64,000 nucleotides of DNA, taken from assembly GCF_000454065.1 (NCBI RefSeq), contig NZ_KE695652.1, positions 395,291 through 459,290 on the forward strand. Direction: 5' to 3'. The notes under the pieces were generated by a model. That model did not search any database. It was not told where the DNA came from and was given only the letters and a program-made list of their open reading frames with translations. Shown piece after piece: positions 8,012 through 16,361 of this stretch. The position numbers and the translations under genes were made by a program. Origin of the DNA: Brevibacillus thermoruber 423. Its GTDB lineage: Bacteria; Bacillota; Bacilli; Brevibacillales; Brevibacillaceae. Numbering within the stretch: the first letter of the stretch is position 1; each line of letters opens with the position of its first letter.

Positions 8012-10042
8012 ATGAAAAAGGCAAAAGTGCTGATCGCGTCCATGGCGGCGCTGGTGTCGCTGGCCGCGCCGGTGCAGGCGGCCGTGCCGGGAGTTCCCGA
8101 GGGTGCGGACGGCGCGACGCAGGGCATCGTGGCTGTCGCCCATCCGGCGGCGGCACAGGTGGGCCGGAACATTCTGCAAAAAGGCGGCAATGCGGTGGAC
8201 GCCGCGGCGGCAATTCAATTTGCCCTCAACGTGGCGGAGCCGTACATGTCGGGAATCGGCGGCGGCGGGTTCATGATGATTTACCTCAAGGATCAGAACA
8301 AAATCACGGTCATTGACAGCCGGGAAGCGGCTCCCCAGGGAGTGGACGCCAGGATGTTTCTGGATGAACGCGGCGAGCCGATCCCGTTTGCCGAGCGGCA
8401 CACCAACGGCAAGGCGGTCGGGGTGCCCGGCACGCTGCTCGGCGTGGACAAGGCGCTGAAATCATACGGCACGATGTCGCTCGCCGAGGTGATCGAGCCG
8501 GCGATCGAACTGGCCGAGAAGGGCGTGGAGGTAAACTGGGTGACCGCCCAAACCATCGCCGACGCAGCGGACAAACTGCAGAAGCACAAGACGGCCGGAG
8601 AGGTGTTTGTGCCAGGCGGTACGCCCCTGAAAAAAGGCGACCTGCTCATCCAGCCCGACTTGGCGAAGACCTTCCGGCTGATCAAGGAAAAGGGGACGGA
8701 CGCCTTTTACAAGGGAGAAATCGGCCAGGCACTCGTGCGCGAAGTACAGCGGACCGGCGGTTCCATGACCATGGACGATTTGCAGCGGTACGAGGTCAAG
8801 GAACGCGAGCCGGTGCGGGCCATGTTCCGCGGCTACGAGGTGGTCTCCATGTCCCCTCCCAGTTCCGGCGGACTGACGGTGATCCAGATCCTCAAGCTGA
8901 TGGAGGGCTTTGACAACAAAAAGGCGGGGTTCGGCTCGGTGGAATACCTGCACAATCTGATCGAAGCCAACCGTCTGGCTTACGCGGACCGGGCCGCGTA
9001 CATGGCGGACGAAGACTTCTACCCCGTGCCGAAACAGGGCCTGATCCACGACGACTACATACAGGAGCGGCGCAAATTGATCCGACCGGACGCGGCCAAC
9101 CCTGAGATTGCAGCCGGCGATCCCTGGAAGTACGAAACAGACAAGAAGCCGGTGCCGGCCCTGAAGCTGACCGACACCCATCCCGTCAAGCAGACGACCC
9201 ACTTTGCCGTGATGGACAAATGGGGCAATCTCGTCTCCTACACGACGACGATCGAAGATGTCTTCGGCAGCGGCATCATGGTCCCGGGATACGGTTTCAT
9301 GCTGAACAACGAGCTGACCGACTTTGACGCCGTGCCGGGTGGAGCCAACCAGGTGGAGCCGGGCAAGCGTCCGCGCTCCAGCATGAGCCCGACCATCGTG
9401 CTGAAGGACGGCAAGCCGTTCATGGCAGTGGGATCGCCCGGCGGCTCCACGATTATCGCCTCCGTGTCGCAGACCATTTTGAACGTGATCGAGCACGGCA
9501 TGGAGATCCAGGACGCCATCCTGGCGCCGCGCATCTTTACCAGTGGCTATCCCAACGTCACCTGGGAGGCGGGCATCGACCAGGACGTCATCCTCCAACT
9601 GATGGCCAAGGGGCACGTGTTCAACGAACAGCCGGAACACATCGGAAACGTGCAGGCGATCATCTACGACTTTGAGACCGGCAAAATGTACGGGGGAGCC
9701 GACAACACGCGGGAAGGAACCGTGCTTGGCGTGGACGCGGTGGCGTATACGTCGGCGGAACCGGAGCCGCTCCCCCCGGCGAAGCCAGGACCGTTCGTGC
9801 TGAAAGTGAACGGCCACATCTACCCGTACACGGCGGAGCAGAAAGCGTTGGTCAACGGTACCGCGTACGTCGAGGCGAAAAAACTCCTGATCGGACTGGG
9901 CGGCAATCCCTCCCGGTTCCAGCAGGACGTCGTCACGCTGGAAGGCAAAGCGTTTTTGCCCGTGAAACCGGTGGCGGAAGCGCTCGGCTACACGGTAAGC
10001 TGGGACGCGAAAGAAGCAGCCGTCCTCCTCAAGAAACCATAA
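8012..10042 (+). CDS. ggt: Gamma-glutamyltransferase with C-terminal stalk/copper-amine-oxidase-like domain
   Basis: A 676-residue secreted enzyme with a classical Sec signal peptide (residues ~1-23, cleavage after VQAA). It belongs to the Ntn-hydrolase GGT family, which transfers or hydrolyses gamma-glutamyl groups of glutathione or poly-gamma-glutamate. The large-subunit part carries SGIGGGGFMM and DSREAAP. Self-cleavage is expected before the first Thr of TTHFAVMDKWGN, about residue 395, which becomes the nucleophile. The GSPGGSTI loop that shapes the active site is also present. The usual GGT ends near residue 580. Here ~90 further residues form a copper amine oxidase N-terminal-like stalk domain (VNGHIYPYT ... 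EALGYTVSWD), often seen on Paenibacillaceae secreted proteins. Start ATG 8012 follows GGAGGGATTGG. It is monocistronic between a promoter and a terminator. Confidence 0.95.
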   Translation: MKKAKVLIASMAALVSLAAPVQAAVPGVPEGADGATQGIVAVAHPAAAQVGRNILQKGGNAVDAAAAIQFALNVAEPYMSGIGGGGFMMIYLKDQNKITVIDSREAAPQGVDARMFLDERGEPIPFAERHTNGKAVGVPGTLLGVDKALKSYGTMSLAEVIEPAIELAEKGVEVNWVTAQTIADAADKLQKHKTAGEVFVPGGTPLKKGDLLIQPDLAKTFRLIKEKGTDAFYKGEIGQALVREVQRTGGSMTMDDLQRYEVKEREPVRAMFRGYEVVSMSPPSSGGLTVIQILKLMEGFDNKKAGFGSVEYLHNLIEANRLAYADRAAYMADEDFYPVPKQGLIHDDYIQERRKLIRPDAANPEIAAGDPWKYETDKKPVPALKLTDTHPVKQTTHFAVMDKWGNLVSYTTTIEDVFGSGIMVPGYGFMLNNELTDFDAVPGGANQVEPGKRPRSSMSPTIVLKDGKPFMAVGSPGGSTIIASVSQTILNVIEHGMEIQDAILAPRIFTSGYPNVTWEAGIDQDVILQLMAKGHVFNEQPEHIGNVQAIIYDFETGKMYGGADNTREGTVLGVDAVAYTSAEPEPLPPAKPGPFVLKVNGHIYPYTAEQKALVNGTAYVEAKKLLIGLGGNPSRFQQDVVTLEGKAFLPVKPVAEALGYTVSWDAKEAAVLLKKP

Positions 10043-10060
10043 TCGGACAGTTCACCTCGG

Positions 10061-10088
10061 GGCCCTGCTGAAAACGGCAGGGCCTTTT
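10061..10088 (+). terminator. Rho-independent terminator of ggt
   Basis: An eight-base perfect stem GGCCCTGC/GCAGGGCC with an eight-base loop and TTTT, 18 bases after the ggt stop. Confidence 0.85.
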
Positions 10089-10194
10089 GGCGGATATGCA
10101 CGTTTGGGAAGAAACGGTACGACGTTTCGCGCGTAAACAGGAATACGACCATTCATCCATATGGGCGAAGTTTCGGGCAAAGGAGGAGAGTAAG

Positions 10195-10377
10195 ATGCCG
10201 CTCTGGGGGTTTGTGCTTCTTGTCTGCGGAGGACTGTTGGCGGTCGGATGGCTGTGTGACCGGTTTGTTTCCAAGCGGCGATCAGGGCGTGCCGACCCGG
10301 CCGCTTCTTCCCTGCAGCAGAGCTACGGGGAAACGTTGATGGAGCAGGAACGAAAAGATTTCCCGAACGCGCCCTAG
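10195..10377 (+). CDS. Small single-pass membrane protein, 60 residues
   Basis: ATG 10195 follows an excellent AAGGAGGAGAG ribosome site; the frame is open further upstream but has no such signal. The product begins with a membrane segment (MPLWGFVLLVCGGLLAVGWL) followed by a short charged Ser/Arg-rich tail. No family was recognised. The strength of the ribosome site argues for a real gene. Confidence 0.6.
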   Translation: MPLWGFVLLVCGGLLAVGWLCDRFVSKRRSGRADPAASSLQQSYGETLMEQERKDFPNAP

Positions 10378-10437
10378 AGCACAAGACGCCGGTCGGCAGC
10401 GAAACCGGCAAATCGTTTCCAGAAAGGGAACGGTTCG

Positions 10438-10465
10438 TTGTGTTGGTTCGGCGTGGGTGTATAAT
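10438..10465 (+). promoter_or_regulatory. Candidate promoter upstream of the D,D-carboxypeptidase gene
   Basis: TATAAT at 10460-10465 with TTGTGT at 10438-10443 (16-base spacer). It would give a leader of about 160 bases before ATG 10629. The -10 is perfect and the -35 is weak. Confidence 0.45.
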
Positions 10466-10628
10466 AGGGGGGAATCGTTCGAATCGTCGGAAGGCTGCTT
10501 CCTGTTTTTGTCCAGACGAGGGAGCGAACCCGGCAAAAAGCGTGACATTTGAAGCTATGATTACGTCATGCGACATGGTAAGGTAGAACAAGACGCATGT
10601 GTGTGCAAGGAACCAGGAGGTACATCTC

Positions 10629-11687
10629 ATGAGAAAACGACAACCAGCCGGTCTAGCAGTTGCAGCCGTACTCTCCGCCGCGCTTTTGGGAGGATGTGAA
10701 GCGCCGCAGCTCGGCCAATGGCTTCCGGGGGCAAGCGCCCAGCCGCAGCCGGCCGCTCCGGCAGACGTGCAGCCGAAGACGGAGGAACCATCGACGGATG
10801 GGACCGCCGCTCCGTCATCCTCGTCGATCAGCCTGGCCGCCGTTCCGGCCAGCCTGGTGCTGGCACCGGGGGCCAAACAGACGCTGCCGTACGGGGATGG
10901 CGTCACGTACCGCTCTTCCGCGCCCGATGTCGTGACAGTCGGACCCAACGGGGAGCTCGCCGTATCTTCCCGGGCGGCGACCGGTTCCACAGCGACCGTT
11001 ACCGTGGAGTATCAGGGCGAACGCAAAACCGCGACGATCACCGTCAAACCGTCGCTCGCTTCGACCGTGACCATGGTGAACGGCGTCCCGACCGTTACCA
11101 ATCCGGACGATCTGGTCGTGGTGGTCAACAAGGAACGGGCCCTGCCGGCCGATTACGTGCCGCCCCGTCTGGTCGAACCCAACGTGCCGTTCACGTTTTC
11201 CGGCAAGGCGGAGAAGCGCCTGCTGCGGGAAGAAGCGGCCCGTGCCCTGGAGGAACTGTTCGCCAAGGCGAACCAGGACGGCATCCAGTTGTACGGCGTC
11301 TCCGGTTACCGCTCGTACCACACGCAAAAGGTCCTGTACGAAGGCTACGTGAAAACCCAGGGAGCGGAGCACGCGGCCCGCTACAGCGCCCTGCCGGGGA
11401 AAAGCGAACACCAGACCGGCCTCGCCATCGACGTAGCCGGCTCCGATCGCAGCACCTTGCTGGAAGAGCCGTTTGCCTACACGCGGGAGGGCAAATGGCT
11501 GGCGGAACACTGCGCCGAATTCGGGTTCATCATCCGCTACCTGAAAGGGAAAGAAGAGATCACCGGCTACGCCTACGAACCGTGGCATCTGCGCTACGTC
11601 GGAAAAGCGGTGGCCCAGGAGATTATGTCCAAAGGCATGACGCTGGAGGAGTATTTCAAGGACGCCGGTCCGGTGCAGGCACAATAG
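10629..11687 (+). CDS. VanY-type D-alanyl-D-alanine carboxypeptidase lipoprotein
   Basis: 352 residues from ATG 10629, behind CCAGGAGG. The order is: a lipoprotein signal with lipobox LLGGC (Cys ~22), a Ser/Pro/Glu-rich linker, a BIG2-like Ig domain (residues ~65-140), then a LAS/VanY peptidase domain. Zinc ligands are visible as SEHQTGLAIDV (His and Asp) and EPWHLRYVG (His), with GYRSYHTQ upstream. Such enzymes trim the terminal D-Ala of peptidoglycan stem peptides at the outer membrane face. As a lipoprotein it depends on Lgt, encoded at 37794-38594. No vanRS-like regulators are nearby, so this is likely wall remodelling rather than glycopeptide resistance. Confidence 0.92.
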   Translation: MRKRQPAGLAVAAVLSAALLGGCEAPQLGQWLPGASAQPQPAAPADVQPKTEEPSTDGTAAPSSSSISLAAVPASLVLAPGAKQTLPYGDGVTYRSSAPDVVTVGPNGELAVSSRAATGSTATVTVEYQGERKTATITVKPSLASTVTMVNGVPTVTNPDDLVVVVNKERALPADYVPPRLVEPNVPFTFSGKAEKRLLREEAARALEELFAKANQDGIQLYGVSGYRSYHTQKVLYEGYVKTQGAEHAARYSALPGKSEHQTGLAIDVAGSDRSTLLEEPFAYTREGKWLAEHCAEFGFIIRYLKGKEEITGYAYEPWHLRYVGKAVAQEIMSKGMTLEEYFKDAGPVQAQ

Positions 11688-11711
11688 CCTTCCGCATACC
11701 GACAGATAAAC

Positions 11712-11832
11712 GAAGCGGCTTTCCGCGCCGGGGACACGACCGGGGACGGCGGACAGCCGCTTCTTTCGCCGTCGGCCCGTGCGGCCGCCGGAGTGAAACC
11801 GCCAGGAACGAGGAGTCCCGGCGGTTTTTTTT
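11712..11832 (+). terminator. Two consecutive terminator-like hairpins
   Basis: Stem GAAGCGGCT/AGCCGCTTC (11712-11762), followed by TTT. A second hairpin, ACCGCC/GGCGGT (11798-11825), is followed by eight T. The second is the stronger terminator. Together they insulate the carboxypeptidase gene from the sigma factor operon. Confidence 0.7.
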
Positions 11833-11889
11833 CATTCTGTAAGAAAAAACGGCCGCTTGTATCTAAATAAAGAGAAAGGGGGGAGAACG

Positions 11890-12441
11890 CTGGAGCAGAA
11901 CCATCTGTGGACGGGCGGTGCCGTGCTGAACCAGACCAGGGATGCCGCGTTTGAACAACTGATGCAGACGCAGATGGCCCGGGTGTACCGGCTGTGCTGC
12001 TGGTTGGTCAAGGACCGGACGGCTGCGGAGGACATCACCCAGGAGGTTTTCCTCAAGGCGTACAAGCATCTGTCTGCGTTTCGGGGAAACAGCCGGATCG
12101 AGACCTGGCTCTATCGGATTGCGGTCAATGAGTCCAAACGGTACCTGCGCTCCGGGTTGTTTCGCAAACGGTTTTCCGTCACCCAGGCAAACCGTGAAGC
12201 ATGCGCCGACATCGAGACGGAGGTCGTGCAGAAGGACGAACGGGCCGCGTTGTCACGGCTGATCGACAGGCTGCCGTTTCGGCACAAACAGGTACTCATT
12301 CTCCACTACTACGAAGAACTGCGAGCGGAAACGATCGCCGAAATCCTGGGTATTACACCCGGAGCAGTCTACACCCGCCTGCACAGGGCGCGGGAAAAGG
12401 TGAAAGCATTGATGCGCAAGGAGGAGGAGCGATGGATCTAG
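11890..12441 (+). CDS. ECF sigma factor (RNA polymerase sigma-70 family)
   Basis: About 183 residues if translation begins at CTG 11890, the codon placed correctly behind AAAGGGGGGAGAA. TTG 11857 and GTG 11923 are in frame but have no ribosome site. Region 2 is clear (AAEDITQEVFLKAYKHL, WLYRIAVNE). Region 4 ends with a helix-turn-helix (LPFRHKQVLILHYYEELRAETIAEILGITPGAVYTRLHRAREKVK). The downstream gene overlaps the stop and looks like its anti-sigma factor. A TGTAAG/TGTATC pair at 11838-11863 could be a self-recognised ECF promoter, but its spacing (14) is short and this is not secure. Confidence 0.88.
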   Translation: MEQNHLWTGGAVLNQTRDAAFEQLMQTQMARVYRLCCWLVKDRTAAEDITQEVFLKAYKHLSAFRGNSRIETWLYRIAVNESKRYLRSGLFRKRFSVTQANREACADIETEVVQKDERAALSRLIDRLPFRHKQVLILHYYEELRAETIAEILGITPGAVYTRLHRAREKVKALMRKEEERWI

Positions 12442-13418
12442 ACAAAAGGCTGCGCGAGCTGGCAGCGGCGAAGCGGGCGGCTTTTCAACCGGCCAGGGCG
12501 GACATGGAGCGGATGGAACGGAACATCCGCGAAAGGATCGGACAAAAACAGGGGAGGTTCCGGCGTGCCGCAGTCCCCATCGCGGCCGTGGTAACGGCCT
12601 GCGGGGCGGGCGTGTTCCTCCTGACGCCTGTTGTCACGGACTGGCAGCGCGATGCGGGAGGAGGCCGCGTTCCTGTCGCGGAGCCGGTTGAACCGCCCGT
12701 TGGGGAGCAGTTCCCGTTTGCGGCGGAATTCATCCATCTCCTGCAGGCGTATACCGACCTGGAGCTCAGACAAATCGAGCCGTCGCCATTTGCTGACGTT
12801 TTTGCGGCTACGGACCAAGCCGTCCGGCTGACCACCGACCAAGGGAAGCTGGACGTCGTGTTTTTCCCCAATCCGGGGCAAGCGGAGAAGGTGGAGATCG
12901 ACGAGGATTTTTCCGTGCCGGGCCGCATTACCTTTACCTTCACCGGCGCCGAGCTAAAGCCGGGCTTTACTCCGATGAAAGCATCGGGCCCCACCTATGT
13001 GTACGCGCATGATAAGCTGTTGCTGCTGACGAACAAGAGCGGATTCCTGGCTTCGTTCAAAAACATGTTTTTCCTCCACGACGTGTACCAGGATGTGTTT
13101 GAGAGTTTCGGCATCGATCCGGGGCAGTATGAATTCGACCGAGGATTCAAACAGGGGCGGCACAAAATTGACCTGCCGGAAGAAGCGCGGAAAGGGTTGA
13201 ACACGGCTTGGCGGGATGTGATTACCCAATTGGAAAAGGGCGACATCATCCCCGGCCTGTTTCTGAAACACGATGGCCAGGAAGCGCTGATCGTCTACAA
13301 GTCGTCCGATGCGGTCAATCACCTGTACCGTTACGCGTGGGAGGAAGAGCGGGGCGAGTGGGTGCTCACGGCACACAACAGCAAGCAGGGGAAACCCATT
13401 CGGAACGCCAACGACTGA
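12432..13418 (+). CDS. Membrane protein, probable anti-sigma factor for the upstream ECF sigma
   Basis: 328 residues from ATG 12432, which overlaps the sigma gene stop and follows GAGGAGGAGCG. An N-terminal cytoplasmic helical part of ~45 residues precedes one membrane segment (AAVPIAAVVTACGAGVFLLTPVV) and a large extracytoplasmic domain of ~250 residues of unknown fold. There is no HxxxCxxC zinc motif, so it is not a ZAS-type anti-sigma. The assignment rests on topology and on translational coupling with the sigma factor. Confidence 0.65.
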   Translation: MDLDKRLRELAAAKRAAFQPARADMERMERNIRERIGQKQGRFRRAAVPIAAVVTACGAGVFLLTPVVTDWQRDAGGGRVPVAEPVEPPVGEQFPFAAEFIHLLQAYTDLELRQIEPSPFADVFAATDQAVRLTTDQGKLDVVFFPNPGQAEKVEIDEDFSVPGRITFTFTGAELKPGFTPMKASGPTYVYAHDKLLLLTNKSGFLASFKNMFFLHDVYQDVFESFGIDPGQYEFDRGFKQGRHKIDLPEEARKGLNTAWRDVITQLEKGDIIPGLFLKHDGQEALIVYKSSDAVNHLYRYAWEEERGEWVLTAHNSKQGKPIRNAND

Positions 13419-13500
13419 CGATTCCCCGTTCCCTCGCCGCCGCTGTCCGGCGGTAATCGGGTATACGTACGGCTTACGGCACCTGCTCCAAAACGGGAAA

Positions 13501-13540
13501 CAGCTCTCCGCGTGATCCGGACAGGAAACGCGGAGAGCTG
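13501..13540. terminator. Perfect 12-base inverted repeat between convergent genes
   Basis: CAGCTCTCCGCG and its exact complement are separated by 16 bases. No strong T-run follows on the plus strand; the minus strand has TTTCCCGTTTT. It lies between the anti-sigma gene and the convergent coiled-coil gene, so a bidirectional terminator is the simplest reading. Confidence 0.5.
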
Positions 13541-13589
13541 TGTGCTGTTCCCGACGGCCGGTGTCCGCCGCACCGTGAATGCGGCCGGA

Positions 13590-13925
13590 TCAGTGACGGG
13601 TCTGATAGGTCGGCAGGGGGGATAGCTGCTGCAAGGGAACCTGCTGCGCGGCAGACTGCTGCAGCTCCCGCTCCATCTGATCGCACAGCGTGATCACGTG
13701 CTGCATCTGGCGAATCGCCGTGTCATGACCGTTCAGCGCCTGCTGAATCATCTGGACCGCCTGCTGCTCGCGCGCGGCCAACTGCTGCAGCGTGGCGGCG
13801 TTTTGCTGTTCCTGCTGCAGAAGCTGCCGGTAGGTGGCGCTCGCCTGCATCGTCTGTTGGATCAACTGCTGAATGGACTGCCTGCACTGAGCCAGCTCTT
13901 GTTGGGCATGGGTGATCGTATGCAC
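13590..13925 (-). CDS. Gln-rich coiled-coil protein, unknown function
   Basis: 111 residues from GTG 13925 with AGGAGGT nine bases upstream. Almost the whole chain is predicted helical coiled coil, with roughly one quarter Gln and repeated IQQLIQQ / LLQQEQQ patterns. There is no signal peptide and no known domain. Two Cys residues lie in the first and last thirds. Codon use matches the neighbours. It is likely cytoplasmic or spore-associated, with nothing decisive. Confidence 0.65.
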   Translation of the reverse strand: MHTITHAQQELAQCRQSIQQLIQQTMQASATYRQLLQQEQQNAATLQQLAAREQQAVQMIQQALNGHDTAIRQMQHVITLCDQMERELQQSAAQQVPLQQLSPLPTYQTRH

Positions 13926-14071
13926 GAAAAAACGACCTCCTGATTGTGGGATTGCATGCGATTACCCTCTTATCATGCGCAAAATTCGAGCGGTTATCAG
14001 TCAAATCGTCAGGTGCACCGGAACCGTCACGCTTGTCTTTCCTGTGCAGAAACCAAGCGTCCCGGCAGCGA

Positions 14072-14632
14072 TCACTTGGGCAGGCGGATGCTGCCCAACG
14101 GCCAGTAGACCAGTTCCGCCCGGCCGACCACGTGATCCAGGCTGACGGGGCCGATGACTCGGCTGTCCATGCTGTTGTTCCGGTTGTCGCCCATGACGAA
14201 GACGTGGCCAGGCGGTACGGTGATCGGGCCAAAGTCTTCGGTCAGTGTGACGCCGTTCGCGGCCGCTTTCAATTTGTTGGCGGTGAGGTATTCCTCGTTG
14301 ACGGGCTGGCCGTTGACGTACAACTGATCGCCTTTCGCCTCTACGGTATCGCCCGCGACGGCGACGACCCGCTTGATCCAGTTTTCCCCGCTCGCGTCGG
14401 GATGGATGATCACGATTTCCCCTCTTTTGGGCTGCTGCAGGTAATAGATCGCCTTGTTGACAATCACCCGTTCGCGGTCGTGCAGGGTGCTCTCCATGGA
14501 GCGCCCCTGAACGACGTAAGGGGCCATGACGAACACATAGATAAAGGCGGTCAAGCCGCCAATCAAGACGAACGATTTCAACCAGTCTGCCAATTCCGTT
14601 TTCCATTTTGCCGTGCTCTGCGTATGTTCCAT
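14072..14632 (-). CDS. lepB: Type I signal peptidase
   Basis: 186 residues: one N-terminal membrane segment (residues ~18-36), then the S26 catalytic domain. The nucleophile is Ser45 in QGRSMESTL, the general base is Lys87 in NWIKRVVAVAGD, and box E is MGDNRNNSMDSR. It cleaves Sec/Tat signal peptides at the outer membrane face and would process GGT and the repeat protein of this window. The size matches the SipS/SipT class. Start ATG 14632 follows GGAGATTGGCAT. It is monocistronic. Confidence 0.95.
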   Translation of the reverse strand: MEHTQSTAKWKTELADWLKSFVLIGGLTAFIYVFVMAPYVVQGRSMESTLHDRERVIVNKAIYYLQQPKRGEIVIIHPDASGENWIKRVVAVAGDTVEAKGDQLYVNGQPVNEEYLTANKLKAAANGVTLTEDFGPITVPPGHVFVMGDNRNNSMDSRVIGPVSLDHVVGRAELVYWPLGSIRLPK

Positions 14633-14865
14633 ATGCCAATCTCCTATGTATCAAGGTTTGTCGGGGCGGCCGCCGATTCAAAAACGAGAACAGGGGCGCG
14701 CCGCCGTATCTTTTATTATACATACGATACGGACAGATACGGAAGCAATTTCATGGAAATGGGTGGAAAACAGACGGGGTACGGCCATTCGTCCGTCACG
14801 AATTTGTCACGAAACTGGCCCCTTGCAATGTTTCCCATTTTGCGGTAAGATGACGATGCAAAAAG

Positions 14866-14984
14866 TTTTACAGTAAAAATATTAAATAGTAAACGTATTG
14901 TCCTACTCACATCCCCTTTTTCAAAGGCCGGCTCGAGAAATGCTTGCGCAACCTGTTGACAGCCGATATAGTTTTATAGTAAAA
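14866..14984 (+). promoter_or_regulatory. Cluster of TTTTAYAGTAAAA sites upstream of marR
   Basis: TTTTACAGTAAAA at 14866-14878 is a perfect dyad around a central A. TTTTATAGTAAAA at 14972-14984 differs from it by one base. A third, looser copy (AATAGTAAACG) lies at 14885-14895. TTGACA at 14956-14961 lies just upstream of the last copy, which would then cover the -10 region of the marR promoter. This is the arrangement expected for MarR autoregulation. The remainder of the 380-base gap (14633-14865) holds the lepB promoter region and shows nothing else. Confidence 0.5.
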
Positions 14985-15012
14985 GTATGTATCTTTGAAA
15001 AAGGGTGATGAT

Positions 15013-15444
15013 GTGAGCGAAATGTCCCGCGCCGGTAAAATCGAGGAACTGGATCAGGTGTTTGTTGAATTGGCTCGCTTCTTTATCAGCCATTGGCTGT
15101 TGGAAGAAGAGGTAGTCAGTCCCAAGCAGTTCATCTTGCTGCGGGTGCTCTACGACAGAGAGCGCAGCACGGTGTCCGATTTGGCTGCTCTCTTGAAGCA
15201 GTCGAACAGCGCCACCACCATCGCACTGAATCGGCTGGTCAAGGCGGGCTATGTCAATCGGGTCCGTGATGAACAGGACCGGCGGGTCGTCTGGGTGACG
15301 CTCTCGGACAAGGCGGTTCCGCTGATGGAGCGGTTGTTGTCCAGACGGAGGGAACTCATCGCCAAACTGATGGAAAACCTGACCGACAGCGAGCTGGAAC
15401 AGTTTACACTCTATCTCCGAAAAGTGAAGCAAGGCTTGCAGTAA
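15013..15444 (+). CDS. MarR-family transcriptional regulator
   Basis: 143 residues from GTG 15013, behind AAAGGGTGATGAT; an in-frame TTG 18 bases earlier overlaps the ribosome site. A winged-helix core (VSPKQFILLRVL ... STVSDLAALLKQSNSATTIALNRLVKAGYVNRVRDEQDRRVVWVTLS) carries the DxRxxxV/L wing typical of MarR. N- and C-terminal helices would form the dimer. The ligand is unknown. Dyads in its own promoter suggest autorepression. The following secreted repeat protein and the polyketide synthase region are possible targets. Confidence 0.9.
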   Translation: MSEMSRAGKIEELDQVFVELARFFISHWLLEEEVVSPKQFILLRVLYDRERSTVSDLAALLKQSNSATTIALNRLVKAGYVNRVRDEQDRRVVWVTLSDKAVPLMERLLSRRRELIAKLMENLTDSELEQFTLYLRKVKQGLQ

Positions 15445-15525
15445 CCTACATACAGCCATCGGAGCAGCGGGCGGGGGATATTTCACAGGACAGCGTGAAC
15501 AAACAGAAGATGGGAGTGTACGACG

Positions 15526-16053
15526 ATGAAAAAAGCGACAACACTGTTGACGGGAACCATGGTTCTCAGCGCCACTCTGTTCGCGAACGCTGCTTTTGCA
15601 AACGAAGCCGCTCAACCGGCACAGGCTCACGGCTGGATCAACATGCCGGCAGAGGATCAATGGGTGGTTCTGCCGGGAAGCAACGCGGCTGTCACCAGCC
15701 AAAGCGGCTGGATCAATATGCCGGTAGAGGATCAGTGGGTGGTTCAGCAGGGAAGCACTGCGAACGTTGCCGCCCAAAACGGCTGGATCAGCCTGCCTGT
15801 TGAGGATCAATGGGTAGTTCAGCCGGGAAGCACTGCGAACGTGACCACGCAAAACGGCTGGGTTGCAATGCCTGTGGAAGACCAAACGATTGTCCTGTCG
15901 CCCAAAAGCGGGCAAACCGCCGTGGCTCACGGTTGGGTGGCCGCTCCGGTAGAGGACAGCGTGATTGTAGTGAAGCCGGCTGCCAGCGCCGACGATGCCA
16001 AGCAGCCCCGTGGCTGGAACTGGTCGGTGCCGGATTCGAACGGCGACAAGTAA
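15526..16053 (+). CDS. Secreted protein of five tandem 25-residue GW-x-x-(M/L)PVED repeats
   Basis: 175 residues: a Sec signal peptide (residues ~1-25, cleavage near AFA-NEA) followed by five consecutive units of exactly 25 residues beginning at Gly36. Each starts GW(I/V)xxPxED and continues (Q/S)xxVV or xIV, then a Gly/Ser/Thr-rich turn. A sixth partial unit (GWNWSVP) closes the chain. The invariant Trp, Pro, Glu-Asp and Val pattern suggests a repeated small beta unit. No Cys and no anchor motif are present, so the product is probably free or wall-associated. The family is not recognised. It lies 81 bases after marR and before a terminator. Confidence 0.75.
   Translation: MKKATTLLTGTMVLSATLFANAAFANEAAQPAQAHGWINMPAEDQWVVLPGSNAAVTSQSGWINMPVEDQWVVQQGSTANVAAQNGWISLPVEDQWVVQPGSTANVTTQNGWVAMPVEDQTIVLSPKSGQTAVAHGWVAAPVEDSVIVVKPAASADDAKQPRGWNWSVPDSNGDK
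15631..16005 (+). repeat. Five tandem 75-bp coding repeats
   Basis: Units begin at 15631, 15706, 15781, 15856 and 15931, an exact 75-base period. Units 1-3 share long identical tracts (GGCTGGATCA, GAGGATCAATGGGTGGTT-like), while units 4-5 have diverged. The frame is preserved in every copy, so unit gain or loss would not break the protein. Confidence 0.9.
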
Positions 16054-16072
16054 ACATCTTCTTGACCCTACC

Positions 16073-16102
16073 AACCCCTTCTGAACTCGGAAGGGGTTTT
16101 TT
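16073..16102 (+). terminator. Rho-independent terminator of the repeat-protein gene
   Basis: A nine-base stem AACCCCTTC/GAAGGGGTT with an eight-base loop and a T6 tract, 20 bases after the stop. Confidence 0.9.
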
Positions 16103-16187
16103 GACGTGCCTGGACGGTCTCTTTGGCTAAATGGCAGGGAAGCGGCACACACTACGAGTTGACCCAAGACAGGAAGGAGGAACAGGC

Positions 16188-16361
16188 ATGGCTGATGAGC
16201 GTCGATACGGCTTCGACCGCCCGTCCGACACGGCCGTCAGGCCATCTGCGGCGGCATCCGAGACAGATGAGGAGCTGTCCCAGGGGTTGGCTGCCACCCA
16301 GGAGCAGGTGAGCGACATGTACAAAATGGGGACGATTGACGATGCCCAAGGGCTGAACTGA
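16188..16361 (+). CDS. Small YozQ/DUF4025-like protein
   Basis: 57 residues from ATG 16188, behind a strong AGGAAGGAGGAACAGG. The C-terminal half (LSQGLAATQEQVSDMYKMGTID) matches my memory of the DUF4025/YozQ family of spore-formers, which have a QGLA-T-EQVSD-Y-EGTID core. It is hydrophilic with no signal. The function of the family is unknown. Confidence 0.6.
   Translation: MADERRYGFDRPSDTAVRPSAAASETDEELSQGLAATQEQVSDMYKMGTIDDAQGLN

Noticed and set aside
10629..11687. VanY-type gene as a vancomycin resistance determinant
   Set aside because: No vanH/A/X or vanRS genes are nearby. Lipoprotein D,D-carboxypeptidases of this type are routine wall enzymes.
15631..16005. 75-bp tandem repeats considered as a CRISPR array
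   Set aside because: Units are contiguous, with no spacers, diverge gradually and keep one reading frame with a signal peptide. They are protein repeats.
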